DNA of 51,752 nt from Nanobdellota archaeon (GTDB lineage Archaea > Nanobdellota > Nanobdellia > Pacearchaeales > GW2011-AR1): positions 1-51,752 of the forward strand of contig JAHIWS010000011.1 in the NCBI GenBank assembly GCA_018815925.1. Reading direction: 5' to 3'. Positions within the stretch are counted from its first letter, which is position 1. Each line of letters starts with the position of its first letter. Positions 16,865-24,689 of this stretch are shown here, piece after piece. A program made the translations under genes and the position numbers. The notes beneath the pieces are model-generated. The model was not told the DNA's origin and searched no databases. It worked only from the letters and a program-made list of their open reading frames with translations.

Positions 16865-18199
16865 TTAAATTTTTACTAATTCAATTTCTAAGTTCTTTTT
16901 TAAGAGGTCAATAAATTCTTTTTCATTTTTTCTAGAAATATTGCATCCTGCTGCTTGTTTGTGACCTCCAACTTCTCCACCTATTTCTTGTACAACAGAA
17001 GCTAAAACTTCTCTAACATTACGATCTGTGTTTCCAACACATCTAGAAGATATTTTTATTTTATCCCTGTAATAAGCTAAGGCCGTAATAATTGTTCCTT
17101 CTTCATAAAGTGAAGATTTAGAAAGAATACTTGTGAGAGTTCCTATTATAGTGTCTTTAATTGAATCTTTTGCATTTATTATCAGGAAGTTTTTTCCTTG
17201 TATTTTTTCTATTTTAGCTATTTGTTTAAGGCCAGATACAATATGTTGCCTGTATCTTACATACATTGCTTCTGCTTTTTTCTTTGCTTGTGGATTTTCC
17301 ATTAAAAGTTGGATTGCTAAACCACTTTCCCCTAATCTTGAACAAGCATTAACCATTGCACTCAGTTCTCTTGCGTCTTCGAGTCTATTAAAAAGATTTA
17401 TTAAAAAAATATCCCCAATTATTTGGTTATTTTTTGTTTTAGGATTTTTTAACATTATTGCAGTTACTAATTTTGACATTTCTTCTTGATTTAGTTCAAT
17501 TAGACTTTGATATTTTCCATTTTTAGGTTTTAGCCCTATTTCCCTTAAAAATTCTCGGACTCCTTTTTGATTCCCTGTTACTTCTGGAATATAAGGGTTT
17601 GAACAATATTCTAGTGTTCTATTTAGAGGCCTAGTTGAAGGATAAATAAGAATTCCTCTTTTTCTTTTTATTTCCCCCTCTTCTAAAATTTTATTATTTA
17701 ATTTGTCTATTTCTTTTTCTAACATATCTCCAATCATTCCTAAAATTCCTAATTTTGCTAGTTCTTTTGATGCAGGGTAAAGTTTTTTACAAAAAAGATA
17801 AGTAAGGCAAGATGCACTCATCTTTTGTTTTTTATCTAGTTCAGAACTTATTATGTTTATGTCCTTAGGTATTTCTTGGGTTATTTCATGATGATCAATA
17901 ATAAAAACATTTTTTAGTCCAGATTCTACAATGGAATTTAGATTCCCGGAACCTAAATCTAAGAAAATAGTTATTTTGTTTTTTGGAAGATCATAGATAA
18001 ATTGTTCTTCAAGGGACTTGACAATTTTTAAGGAAAATTTTTTATCTAGTTTTTTTAGGGTTTGGATCATAATTGTTGCAGAAGAAATACCGTCTGTATC
18101 AAAATGACTTATTACTTGAATTTCTTTGTCAGGATTTTCATTAAATTTTTGAACTAAATTATCTATTTGTTTTTCTAAATTAATTCCCTCTTTTTTCAT
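16865..18199 (-). CDS. DHH/DHHA1 phosphoesterase, RecJ-like (GAN-type) nuclease
   Basis: A 444-residue protein of the archaeal RecJ-like family. Visible motifs are SHFDTDGISSA near 35, FLDLGSGN, FIIDHHEI (the DHH motif) and, near the C-terminus, GGEVGGHKQAAGC of the DHHA1 domain. Archaeal members act as 5'-3' exonucleases and bind GINS at the fork. A GINS subunit is encoded at 27715. It lies between the NT5C-like gene and S15 on the same strand. Domain identity is firm; the exact nuclease role is inferred. Confidence 0.88.
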   Translation of the reverse strand: MKKEGINLEKQIDNLVQKFNENPDKEIQVISHFDTDGISSATIMIQTLKKLDKKFSLKIVKSLEEQFIYDLPKNKITIFLDLGSGNLNSIVESGLKNVFIIDHHEITQEIPKDINIISSELDKKQKMSASCLTYLFCKKLYPASKELAKLGILGMIGDMLEKEIDKLNNKILEEGEIKRKRGILIYPSTRPLNRTLEYCSNPYIPEVTGNQKGVREFLREIGLKPKNGKYQSLIELNQEEMSKLVTAIMLKNPKTKNNQIIGDIFLINLFNRLEDARELSAMVNACSRLGESGLAIQLLMENPQAKKKAEAMYVRYRQHIVSGLKQIAKIEKIQGKNFLIINAKDSIKDTIIGTLTSILSKSSLYEEGTIITALAYYRDKIKISSRCVGNTDRNVREVLASVVQEIGGEVGGHKQAAGCNISRKNEKEFIDLLKKNLEIELVKI

Positions 18200-18253
18200 T
18201 TTTAGTTAAAGATGTTGCAAATTTTATATTTGCTTTTTTATTTTAAAAATAAA

Positions 18254-18616
18254 TTATTCTTTAAAATATTTCTTGAGCTTTCTTAATTGTGCAAAAATCC
18301 TATCTTTTTCTTTCTTAGCTCTTTTATCTTGTTTGTTTGTTTCTGAATGTTTTTTTATTCTTTCTAATTTAGTTTCTACATTTTTTAAATCTGGATTAAT
18401 GTATGTATTGTTTTCTTTTAGAATTTTTGATATTTTTTTAGAATATTCTTTTGGATGTACTTCTTGTTTTTTGAGGTTTTCCCCTATTTTTTCAGCTGTT
18501 AGCCCTTTTTTAGCTAGTTCTATGACTTTTTTCTCAAATTCTGTTTGAGATATTTTTTCAGCTTTCTTTGTTTTTGGCTTTTTTTCTATTGTTCGAGATT
18601 CTGATTTTTTTGGCAT
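18254..18616 (-). CDS. Ribosomal protein S15 (uS15)
   Basis: A 120-residue basic protein. The N-terminal Lys-rich arm and the helical region FEKKVIELAKKGLTAEKIGE precede the diagnostic C-terminal core: PDLKNVETKLERIKKHSETN followed by KQDKRAKKEKDRIFAQLRKLKKYF. The core binds 16S rRNA at the central-domain junction. The length is less than the usual archaeal ~150. It is upstream of the DHH nuclease on the same strand, an association seen in other archaea. Confidence 0.8.
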   Translation of the reverse strand: MPKKSESRTIEKKPKTKKAEKISQTEFEKKVIELAKKGLTAEKIGENLKKQEVHPKEYSKKISKILKENNTYINPDLKNVETKLERIKKHSETNKQDKRAKKEKDRIFAQLRKLKKYFKE

Positions 18617-18691
18617 CTTATTGAAAAAGGATTTGTGTTTTTAAAGGTTGCTGTTAAAAAACTATTTAAATCGTGCTTGACTGATCTTTTT

Positions 18692-19489
18692 ATGGGAAAA
18701 ACAATTGGGGTGGTGTCTTTAAAAGGGGGTGTTGGGAAAACTTCTGTTGTGTCTGCTTTAGGAGGGGCTATAGCAAATTTAGGTAGAAAAGCACTTTTAA
18801 TTGATGGAAATTTTTCAGCTCCTAATTTGGGTTTGCATCTGGACATTATAAATCCTGAAAAAACAATCCATGATGTTTTAGGGGGAACAATTCATATGAA
18901 AGATTCTATTCATGAAATTGGGGAGTTGCTCCATCTTATTCCTGCTTCTGTTTCACATAAATCAGAGATTAATCCTTTTAAGTTAAAAGATAAGGTTAAG
19001 AGTGTGAAAAAAAATTACGATGCTATTATTTTAGATTCTTCACCTTCTTTAAATCAAGAAACTCTTGCAGTAATGCTAGCTTCTGATTATATTTTAGTTG
19101 TCACAACTCCCGATTACCCCACTTTAAGTATGACTCTAAAAGCAATAAGTTTAGCTAGGCAAAGGGGCACCCCTATTGCAGGTCTTGTTTTGAATAAAGT
19201 TTATAATAAGAATTTTGAATTATCTTTAGATGATCTTGAAAAAACCTCAGAGGTTTCTGTTATGGCTGTTATTCCTCATGATGTTAATGCTTTGAGAGCT
19301 GTGTCTGAAGCAACACCTTTTACATTCTATAAACCAAATTCTAAAGGAGGTAAGGAGTATAGAAAACTTGCATCAACCTTAATTGGAGAAAAAGAAAAAC
19401 CAGTTAAGCTGAAAAGATTTTTTAGATGGGTAAGCCCCAATAGGCCAGAAATTAACAGGGAAATTTTTTATGACAGGGTTTTTAAATAG
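18692..19489 (+). CDS. ParA/MinD-family ATPase
   Basis: I choose the ATG at 18692 (MGKTIGVVSLKGGVGKTS) because it puts the deviant Walker A KGGVGKT at 11-17, the normal place; the ATG at 18635 would overlap the S15 promoter region. The protein is 265 residues. Other motifs are LLIDGNFSAPNLGLHL and ILDSSPSL. The C-terminal ~35 residues (VKLKRFFRWVSPNRPEI) are basic and aromatic, perhaps a membrane or partner contact. It may position membrane complexes or segregate DNA; no ParB-like partner is next to it. It ends at the edge of the tRNA-Gln element. Confidence 0.88.
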   Translation: MGKTIGVVSLKGGVGKTSVVSALGGAIANLGRKALLIDGNFSAPNLGLHLDIINPEKTIHDVLGGTIHMKDSIHEIGELLHLIPASVSHKSEINPFKLKDKVKSVKKNYDAIILDSSPSLNQETLAVMLASDYILVVTTPDYPTLSMTLKAISLARQRGTPIAGLVLNKVYNKNFELSLDDLEKTSEVSVMAVIPHDVNALRAVSEATPFTFYKPNSKGGKEYRKLASTLIGEKEKPVKLKRFFRWVSPNRPEINREIFYDRVFK

Positions 19490-19498
19490 CCCCGCCCG
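19486..19498. repeat. Left attachment-like copy of the tRNA-Gln 3' end
   Basis: ATAGCCCCGCCCG directly follows the ParA/MinD coding sequence (its TAG stop lies inside the repeat). It matches the tRNA-Gln 3' end at 21204-21216 exactly over 13 nt; beyond this the match is weak. Confidence 0.6.
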
Positions 19499-19524
19499 TA
19501 TCGCAGACGTTTATTTATAAATAA

Positions 19525-19551
19525 AACTCGGAGAATGTATGTTAAATGTTA
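19525..19551 (+). repeat. Edge repeat, left copy (imperfect partner at 21114-21141)
   Basis: The sequence around AACTCGGAGAATGTATG and the following GTTAAAC resembles the one at 21114-21141 (ATCTCGGAGTATGTTCG followed by GTTAAAC). Both contain CTCGGAG, then ATGT 1 nt later, then GTTAAAC. The copies are in the same orientation near the two ends of the element. A transposition, replication or regulatory role is possible but not shown. Confidence 0.45.
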
Positions 19552-19601
19552 AACAATTTCATAATCCAAATCTTTATATTTGCATGTTTTTTCTCTTTTT
19601 T

Positions 19602-20129
19602 ATGGTTAAGAGACCTCTTGTTTATGGTTTATCTTTATTGTTGTCATATGTTCCTTTGGCTTCTAGTGTTCAGGCTAATGATGATTCAAAGCCAGATTCA
19701 TTGTTGGAACAAAAGGTGGATGAATCCCTAAAACCAATAACTCTTGTTGAATTCTTAATGTTGGATCAAGCGAATAAAATGATTGAGTTTTATAATGAGA
19801 TGCCTGATGAACTATATGTATCACAATCTTCTTTGGATGATACTACTTATGCAGACTTTTCTGTTCAACCTATTTGTTTGGAATATGTGGGTTTGGAGAA
19901 GCTTAGAGAAGCACACAAGGAACCTATTCGATTAGAGGGATATCAAAGTGAAAATCTTCAACGGGACGCACATGAGTTATTCATGGTAGCATATAAGAAT
20001 TTCGTTAGTAATGTTTTGGATTCATTAAGGACTGATGATAAGGCAATTGATTTTAATATTATAAATTTTGAAGGGGAGGATATAACTTTTATTAGCAATT
20101 ATCGAACTGTGATCTCCCGACCAAACTAG
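19602..20129 (+). CDS. Secreted protein of the tRNA-Gln element, unknown function
   Basis: I favour the ATG at 19602 (MVKRPLVYGLSLLLSYVPLA) because it gives a standard signal peptide ending SSVQA before ND, a type I cleavage site, and because TTTATATTTG lies about 25-30 nt upstream. An in-frame ATG at 19539 with a GGAG 5 nt upstream would add 21 residues (198-nt vs 196-aa reading overall). The mature part, about 150 residues, is acidic with no recognised domain or membrane segment. It is one of only two genes between the tRNA-Gln 3'-end repeats. Confidence 0.65.
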   Translation: MVKRPLVYGLSLLLSYVPLASSVQANDDSKPDSLLEQKVDESLKPITLVEFLMLDQANKMIEFYNEMPDELYVSQSSLDDTTYADFSVQPICLEYVGLEKLREAHKEPIRLEGYQSENLQRDAHELFMVAYKNFVSNVLDSLRTDDKAIDFNIINFEGEDITFISNYRTVISRPN

Positions 20130-20176
20130 TCCTTTCACGACTTTTTAGTAATAATTATATATGCTTGTTTTTTCTC

Positions 20177-20181
20177 AGGTG
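20177..20181 (+). promoter_or_regulatory. Shine-Dalgarno site that decides the sigma-factor start
   Basis: AGGTG ends 6 nt before the ATG at 20188. This selects MDYSKRTEAYF as the N-terminus over an in-frame ATG at 20161, which would add nine hydrophobic residues not expected in a sigma factor. A TATA-like ATTATATATG lies further upstream at about 20154-20163. Confidence 0.55.
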
Positions 20182-20187
20182 CTAAAT

Positions 20188-21039
20188 ATGGATTACTCAA
20201 AACGAACAGAAGCATACTTTGCAGAATCAGGTAAATACAAACCGCTGTCTTTAGAGGAAGAGCAAACACTAGCTAGACTCATAATGCAAGGTGATGAAAA
20301 AGCCAGAGATAAGCTGGTAAGGCACAATTTGAGCTTTGCAAATTCTGTAGCAATCAATACTGCTAGACAAAGAAACGCTGAATCACATATAGATGACCTA
20401 GTTCAAGAAGCAGGTCAAGGAATGTTTGAAGCCGCAAAAAGGTTCGAGCCAAGAGGATACAAATTCATCAGTTATGCTGTGTGGTGGGTTAACAGACGTG
20501 TTAACGCATATCTTTCTGAGAATAAACTGATAAGAAAACCTTCAAGCCAAAACAAGGCTGCTTCCGAAATATTCCAAGCAAAAGACCATCTTGAAAAAAA
20601 TCTTCAAAGAACCCCTAATTCTGATGAAATCGCAGACTACCTTGCCACTCAAAACGAAAAGGAATACACATCTGCCCAAATTGATGCAGTTTTAGAATTG
20701 TATCGTACAACTTCAGCATTGTCCATGGATGCAGAATACTCTGATGATGACAGAACATTAATAGAGACAATTGAAGACGTTGGTGCAGAGTCCGTAGAAA
20801 CATTAACTCATAATAAGAATAGAAAACAATTACTTGACAAAGTTATTAACAATATTCTTCCGAAGGTTGAACGGGAAATAATTGAACTACACTACTGGCA
20901 AAACTTATCACTATCAGAAATCGCAGAACAACTTAAGCTCCCAAGAGAACAAGTAAGACAAAAAAAAGACTTAGCACAAAGAAGAATCAAAGCAAGTTTA
21001 AGCCACGAAGAAAGGCAAAAACTAAACTCATACATCTAG
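20188..21039 (+). CDS. Bacterial-type RNA polymerase sigma-70 factor in an archaeal context
   Basis: A 283-residue protein with the ordered parts of a sigma-70 factor. Region 1.2-like sequence (LSLEEEQTLARLIMQGDEKA) is at 20-39. Region 2 spans about 40-120, with DDLVQEAGQGMFEAAKRFEP and the invariant aromatic pair in SYAVWWVNRRV (99-100), which helps open the -10 element in bacteria. A region 3-like segment follows (RTPNSDEIADYL), then region 4 at 213-272 with a clear helix-turn-helix (LSLSEIAEQLKLPREQVRQ). No part appears missing. Archaeal polymerase uses TBP and TFB, so this protein has no expected host partner. Its codons use more C than those of neighbouring genes. It lies within the tRNA-Gln 3'-end repeat, suggesting import by a mobile element. 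The family call is secure; its role is unknown. Confidence 0.93.
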   Translation: MDYSKRTEAYFAESGKYKPLSLEEEQTLARLIMQGDEKARDKLVRHNLSFANSVAINTARQRNAESHIDDLVQEAGQGMFEAAKRFEPRGYKFISYAVWWVNRRVNAYLSENKLIRKPSSQNKAASEIFQAKDHLEKNLQRTPNSDEIADYLATQNEKEYTSAQIDAVLELYRTTSALSMDAEYSDDDRTLIETIEDVGAESVETLTHNKNRKQLLDKVINNILPKVEREIIELHYWQNLSLSEIAEQLKLPREQVRQKKDLAQRRIKASLSHEERQKLNSYI

Positions 21040-21113
21040 TAAATATATTTTGTTACTTCCTTAACACACAACATAATTAAAAATTCTCAAGACTGCCATA
21101 ATACAAATACAAA

Positions 21114-21141
21114 TCTCGGAGTATGTTCGTGTTTTGTTAAA
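21114..21141 (+). repeat. Edge repeat, right copy
   Basis: Imperfect same-orientation copy of the sequence at 19525-19551, sharing CTCGGAG, ATGT and GTTAAAC. Here it is not followed by a significant reading frame, only a few codons, so it is not simply a translation start region. Confidence 0.45.
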
Positions 21142-21158
21142 CGAAATGAAGAAAAAAA

Positions 21159-21196
21159 TGCAGTGACACCATTTGAAAGCTCTGTGATGTCACGCA
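21159..21196. other. Hairpin next to the element's right edge
   Basis: TGCAGTGACA at 21159-21168 pairs with TGTCACGCA at 21188-21196, a 9-bp stem with one bulged A and a 19-nt loop. It lies between the right edge repeat and the tRNA-Gln 3' end. It could be a terminator, a recombinase site or a nick site; the sequence alone does not decide. Confidence 0.4.
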
Positions 21197-21205
21197 TTGG
21201 TGTAT

Positions 21206-21313
21206 AGCCCCGCCCGGATTCGAACCGGGGTCTTATGCTCCAAAGGCATAAATCCATAGTCCTTTATGTATTTTTTATAACACAATAAAGTTTGACCGCT
21301 AGACTACGGGGCT
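21206..21313 (-). tRNA. tRNA-Gln (UUG) with an intron in the D-arm region
   Basis: Acceptor AGCCCCG pairs with CGGGGCU, and the T-arm is CCCGG-TTCGAAT-CCGGG. The anticodon arm TATGC-CTTTGGA-GCATA gives anticodon TTG (Gln). The gene is 108 nt, about 36 nt too long. The extra sequence lies between the D-loop (AGCGGTCAA) and the 3' D-stem strand GGAT; it forms its own hairpin (CTTTAT pairing with ATAAAG), so an archaeal bulge-helix-bulge intron at a non-canonical position is likely. Exact splice points are uncertain. Its 3' end is the right boundary of the sigma-factor element. Confidence 0.85.
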
Positions 21314-21350
21314 CTGAAAATCAGAGTGTATTTTTCTTTTTAAAGTTTTG

Positions 21351-21953
21351 TTAATGTTTCTTATATCTACCTCTTTTTTCTACTGCTTTTAAACGTTCTA
21401 GAATTTTTTTAGATTCATTTGAAGTTTTATAACCTGATTCAACAGCTTTCCAAAGTTGTTTATAGTGTTTGTAGTGCTTTGCTTCTAGTGCTTGTTTTAA
21501 AAGATGAAGATCTACTGCTTTGTCTTCAATTTTATGAGAAATGTATCCAAGGCCAAAGTCAATAAAGAAGATTTTGTCTTTAACTAAAATCATATTACTT
21601 GTTGTGAGATCTCCATGAATTATGTTATGGTCATGAAGTTTTGCAATGTCTTTTCCAATTTGTTTACATACTTGGAGTTTGTTTTTTAATTTGTCTAAAT
21701 GATCTGAGAGTTTTTTACCGTCGATAAATGGTATATGGATCATTCTTCCTTGTCCAGGATCTGCAAGAGGAATTGGACAGTTAATTATTTTAGAAGCTTT
21801 TACTAAAAGTTTATTTTCTGATTTTGTTCTTTTTTGTCTTATTTTTAGATCAAGTTCAGGAAGCCTATATTTTTTTAGAATTCTATCTTTTACTATTTTA
21901 TTTCTGATTTTTATTATGTTTGCTTCTGCACCTTGAGCTATGACTTTAGTCAT
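21351..21953 (-). CDS. KEOPS kinase/ATPase Bud32
   Basis: A 200-residue protein kinase-fold protein, the usual size for stand-alone Bud32. It has GAEANI near 8-13, the ATP-contacting Lys at about 22, HGDLTTSN at 113-120 and the metal-binding IDFGLG near 131-136. In KEOPS, Bud32 supports Kae1 in making the t6A modification of tRNAs that read ANN codons. Kae1 is not in this window. It follows tRNA-Gln on the minus strand. Confidence 0.93.
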   Translation of the reverse strand: MTKVIAQGAEANIIKIRNKIVKDRILKKYRLPELDLKIRQKRTKSENKLLVKASKIINCPIPLADPGQGRMIHIPFIDGKKLSDHLDKLKNKLQVCKQIGKDIAKLHDHNIIHGDLTTSNMILVKDKIFFIDFGLGYISHKIEDKAVDLHLLKQALEAKHYKHYKQLWKAVESGYKTSNESKKILERLKAVEKRGRYKKH

Positions 21954-22003
21954 GATTATTTTAAATTAGTAAGATTTAAAAGAGTTGGGTTTTAAGGATT
22001 TTT

Positions 22004-22456
22004 ATGGTAGAAGAATTACTTTATACAGGAGACTTTAATTATGTAATTGATCATGAAAATGATGGAAATGGGCATTTAAAGTGTTCTAATTATTTTGATT
22101 ATACTGAAATAGCTAGACATGATTGGCTTGATATATTTGGTTGGAGTGATGAAGAATTTAATGAGAGGGGAGTAGCTCAAAATAGAATACGTTGGGAAAA
22201 TCCTGCTCCAGAGCATTGTTTACCAGTATCTAAAGGAGATAATATTAAAGTTAATATTGGGGTTGTGTTACAAGGTAGTAGAAAGTTTAATATGATTTTT
22301 AGATATTATAATTCAAAAGATAAATTGGTTTTTAATACAGGAAGTACTAATTGTTTTGGGGGTGTTAATTCTTCTAATACTGGAAAATTAACTAATATAA
22401 TAAGGATTCCTGATTTTTTCTTAAAAAAATTAAGAGCTAGTAGGGATAAAGGTTAG
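22004..22456 (+). CDS. Hypothetical protein, 150 aa
   Basis: A soluble acidic protein (MVEELLYTGDFNYVIDHEND...) rich in Asn, Asp and aromatic residues, with a probable beta-sandwich character (IKVNIGVVLQGSRKFNMIFRYY). There is no signal peptide or membrane segment and the family is not recognised. It is divergent from bud32 and convergent with the Nudix gene at 22481. Confidence 0.65.
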   Translation: MVEELLYTGDFNYVIDHENDGNGHLKCSNYFDYTEIARHDWLDIFGWSDEEFNERGVAQNRIRWENPAPEHCLPVSKGDNIKVNIGVVLQGSRKFNMIFRYYNSKDKLVFNTGSTNCFGGVNSSNTGKLTNIIRIPDFFLKKLRASRDKG

Positions 22457-22480
22457 TTATTAAAACATTAATTTTTTGCA

Positions 22481-22918
22481 TTAAGAATGATTTTTAAGGT
22501 ATTTTTTAGATTTTAAATATTTATAAATTTCTTTTAATAATTCTGAATCTCCTGGATTCATTTTTAGATTAAAACTTTTTTCAATATCAATTACTATTGC
22601 TTTTCCTTCATGAATTTTTAGATTATTTAATTCAGGTATTTTTGCTAAATATGTTGATCTTTTTATTTTTTTATCCCATTCTTTCACATAATTATTAAAT
22701 TGTTTAAAAAATTCTAAGTTTTCTAAATCATCTGTGTTTATTTCTAACTCTTCTTTTAATTCTCTTTTTAGTGCATCTTCTGGAGTTTCATTATTTTCTA
22801 TATGTCCTCCAAAAAAACCATATTCTTCTCCATGTTTGGATATTTTTCTTCTATCTTGAAAAAGGATTTTTCCTTGTTCATCATAAGGGAGAATTATAGC
22901 AACATTACTTATTTTCAT
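22481..22918 (-). CDS. Nudix hydrolase with intact catalytic box
   Basis: A 145-residue Nudix protein. The box GGHIENNETPEDALKRELKEELEI fits GX5EX7REUXEEXGU with all key Glu residues, unlike the Nudix protein at 14993. The N-terminal strand (VAIILPYDEQGKILFQDRRK) is typical. It should hydrolyse a nucleoside diphosphate-linked substrate, which cannot be named. Its start is 1 nt from the end of srp54, so it is probably cotranscribed as a downstream gene. Confidence 0.85.
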   Translation of the reverse strand: MKISNVAIILPYDEQGKILFQDRRKISKHGEEYGFFGGHIENNETPEDALKRELKEELEINTDDLENLEFFKQFNNYVKEWDKKIKRSTYLAKIPELNNLKIHEGKAIVIDIEKSFNLKMNPGDSELLKEIYKYLKSKKYLKNHS

Positions 22919-22919
22919 T

Positions 22920-24296
22920 TTAAAACTTCAATTTTTTACCTTTCATAAATTTCTTTGCCATTTTCATCATTTGTTTTTGGCTCATGCCTTTTTCAGGGTC
23001 AAATTCTGTTTGACTTTTTATCATTTCATTAAGCATATCATATTGTTTGATTAAAGACCTAATATCAGAATTAGCTACCCCAGCTCCTTTTGCTATTCTG
23101 TTTATTCTAGAATTTCCTGTTTTTGAATCTTTTAGAAGGTCTGGATTTTCTTTTTCTTGTTTAGTCATTGATTTTAAAATATGTTCCCATTTTGCTATTT
23201 TAGTTTCTTGATTTTCAAGTGCATTTTCTGGAATTTTTGCATTTCCTAATCCGGGAACCATTGATTTAATTTTATCAAAACCACCTAGAGAATTCATTGA
23301 TTTTACTTGCTCAATAACATCTTGTAGAGAGAGTTTTCCTGACTCAAGGGCTTTTTGCATTTTTTCTTGTTCATCTTTTCCTGTTGCTGATTTTATTTTT
23401 TCTATTAAGGATTCTAAATCTCCCATTCCTAGAAGTCTAGATAAAAATCTTTCTGGGTTAAATTCTTCAATATCATTTATTTTTTCTCCTGTTCCAATAA
23501 AATAAACTGATGCTTGTGTTTCTGCACAAGCTGTTAAAGCCCCTCCTGCTTTTGCAGTTGAATCCATTCTTGTGATTATAACTCCTGAAATATTTATAAC
23601 ATCTTTAAACTCTTTAGCTTGTTTTTTTGCTGCTTGTCCAATATCTGCAGGCATGACTAAAATAGATTCTGTGGGTTTAATTTCAGAAGAGAGTGATTTA
23701 ATTTCATTTAAAAGTTCTTTGTCTAGCATGTGTCTTCCTGCTGTGTCAACAAGAATTAAATTGTATTTTTCTAGTTCTTTTTTATTGTTTTCCCAGATTT
23801 TTAAAGCATCTTTTTCTTCTAAATCAATAAAATAATTTAGTTTGTTTTTTTCAGCTAGTTGCTTTAGTTGTTCAGAAGCAGCTGGTCTGTGAACATCAAG
23901 ACCTACTAAAGCTACTTTATTACCTCTTTTTGCAAAATAATTTCCAAGTTTAGCTATTGTTGTTGTTTTCCCTACCCCATATAATCCTAAGAAGAGGATT
24001 ATATTTTTTTCTTTTTTAAGTTTTAGAGGTTTATATTCTCCCAGAATATTTATTAATTTATCATGAAGGAGTTTGATAATATGTTCTTTTTTTTCAATTT
24101 CTTTAATTCTTTCATCAAGAGCTGTTTTTTTTATTTTATCAGTTAATTCTTTGACCAAGAGGGTATTAATATCTGCTTCTATTAGAGCTCTTTGCAAATC
24201 TCTGATTATAGTATCCACTAGATTTTTGTCTAAAAAAATAGCATTTGCTATTTTATCTGTTGCTTTTTTAATTACTTGGCCTAGACGTTCTAACAT
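22920..24296 (-). CDS. Signal recognition particle GTPase SRP54
   Basis: A 458-residue protein with the N domain (1-90), the G domain with GLYGVGKTTT at 104-113, DTAGRHMLD and the TRMDSTAKAGGAL motif, and a Met-rich C-terminal M domain (MLNEMIKSQTEFDPEKGMSQ, QKQMMKMAKKFM) that binds 7S RNA and signal peptides. It targets nascent membrane and secreted proteins, which fits the many exported proteins here. Its receptor FtsY is encoded just upstream at 24690 on the same strand. Confidence 0.97.
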   Translation of the reverse strand: MLERLGQVIKKATDKIANAIFLDKNLVDTIIRDLQRALIEADINTLLVKELTDKIKKTALDERIKEIEKKEHIIKLLHDKLINILGEYKPLKLKKEKNIILFLGLYGVGKTTTIAKLGNYFAKRGNKVALVGLDVHRPAASEQLKQLAEKNKLNYFIDLEEKDALKIWENNKKELEKYNLILVDTAGRHMLDKELLNEIKSLSSEIKPTESILVMPADIGQAAKKQAKEFKDVINISGVIITRMDSTAKAGGALTACAETQASVYFIGTGEKINDIEEFNPERFLSRLLGMGDLESLIEKIKSATGKDEQEKMQKALESGKLSLQDVIEQVKSMNSLGGFDKIKSMVPGLGNAKIPENALENQETKIAKWEHILKSMTKQEKENPDLLKDSKTGNSRINRIAKGAGVANSDIRSLIKQYDMLNEMIKSQTEFDPEKGMSQKQMMKMAKKFMKGKKLKF

Positions 24297-24459
24297 ATGA
24301 AAATAACCTCGCGGTTTTTTTTGATTTTTCCTTTTGTTGCAGAGGACGATTTTTTAAAATGCCTCTGATGAAAACTGTACAATAGAAAGAGTAAATTGAG
24401 AGTTATTAAGTTTTTGGGTTTGAAGAAAGTTTTTTAAATGAATTTGTTATTGTTTTTTT

Positions 24460-24687
24460 ATGGTATTAGATACTTACGATATGTTTACTCAGCAACAAAA
24501 GGTGGTTTATAGGTTGGCTAGAGGATTTAATCTGATAAATACATCTGAAAATTTAGCTAGTATAGATGACATTGATATTAAAAGATATAGAGAAGGTAAA
24601 GTTACTGCAAAAGAAAAAAGAGTTATGGAAGAGGCATTAACTATTGCAGCTTCTTGTCAGAGATCTTTAATTCCTAAGCTTTTTTAA
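24460..24687 (+). CDS. Small hypothetical protein, 75 aa
   Basis: A small helical protein (MVLDTYDMFTQQQKVVYRLA...) in the gap between the srp54 and ftsY genes on the opposite strand, ending 2 nt from the ftsY stop. No domain is recognised. A coding role is plausible because of its codon pattern, but no partner is apparent. Confidence 0.5.
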   Translation: MVLDTYDMFTQQQKVVYRLARGFNLINTSENLASIDDIDIKRYREGKVTAKEKRVMEEALTIAASCQRSLIPKLF

Positions 24688-24689
24688 TT

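Larger units (their letters stand above)
19486..21216. mobile_element. Putative 1.7-kb integrated element at the tRNA-Gln 3' end, carrying a sigma-70 gene
   Basis: The 13-nt sequence ATAGCCCCGCCCG occurs at 19486-19498 and at 21204-21216. The right copy is the 3' end of the minus-strand tRNA-Gln gene plus 2 nt. This is the layout left by tRNA-targeting integrases: the intact tRNA at one end and a copied 3' end at the other. The interval holds only a secreted protein and a sigma factor, both unlike the surrounding archaeal genes, with visibly more C-ending codons in the sigma gene. No integrase is inside, so the element would be defective or mobilised in trans. Imperfect repeats near both edges and a hairpin at 21159-21196 add to the picture. 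Confidence 0.6.

Noticed and set aside
24300-24459. Possible C/D box small RNA (TGATGA in the srp54 upstream gap)
   Set aside because: A C-like box is present but no convincing D, C' or D' boxes with suitable spacing were seen.
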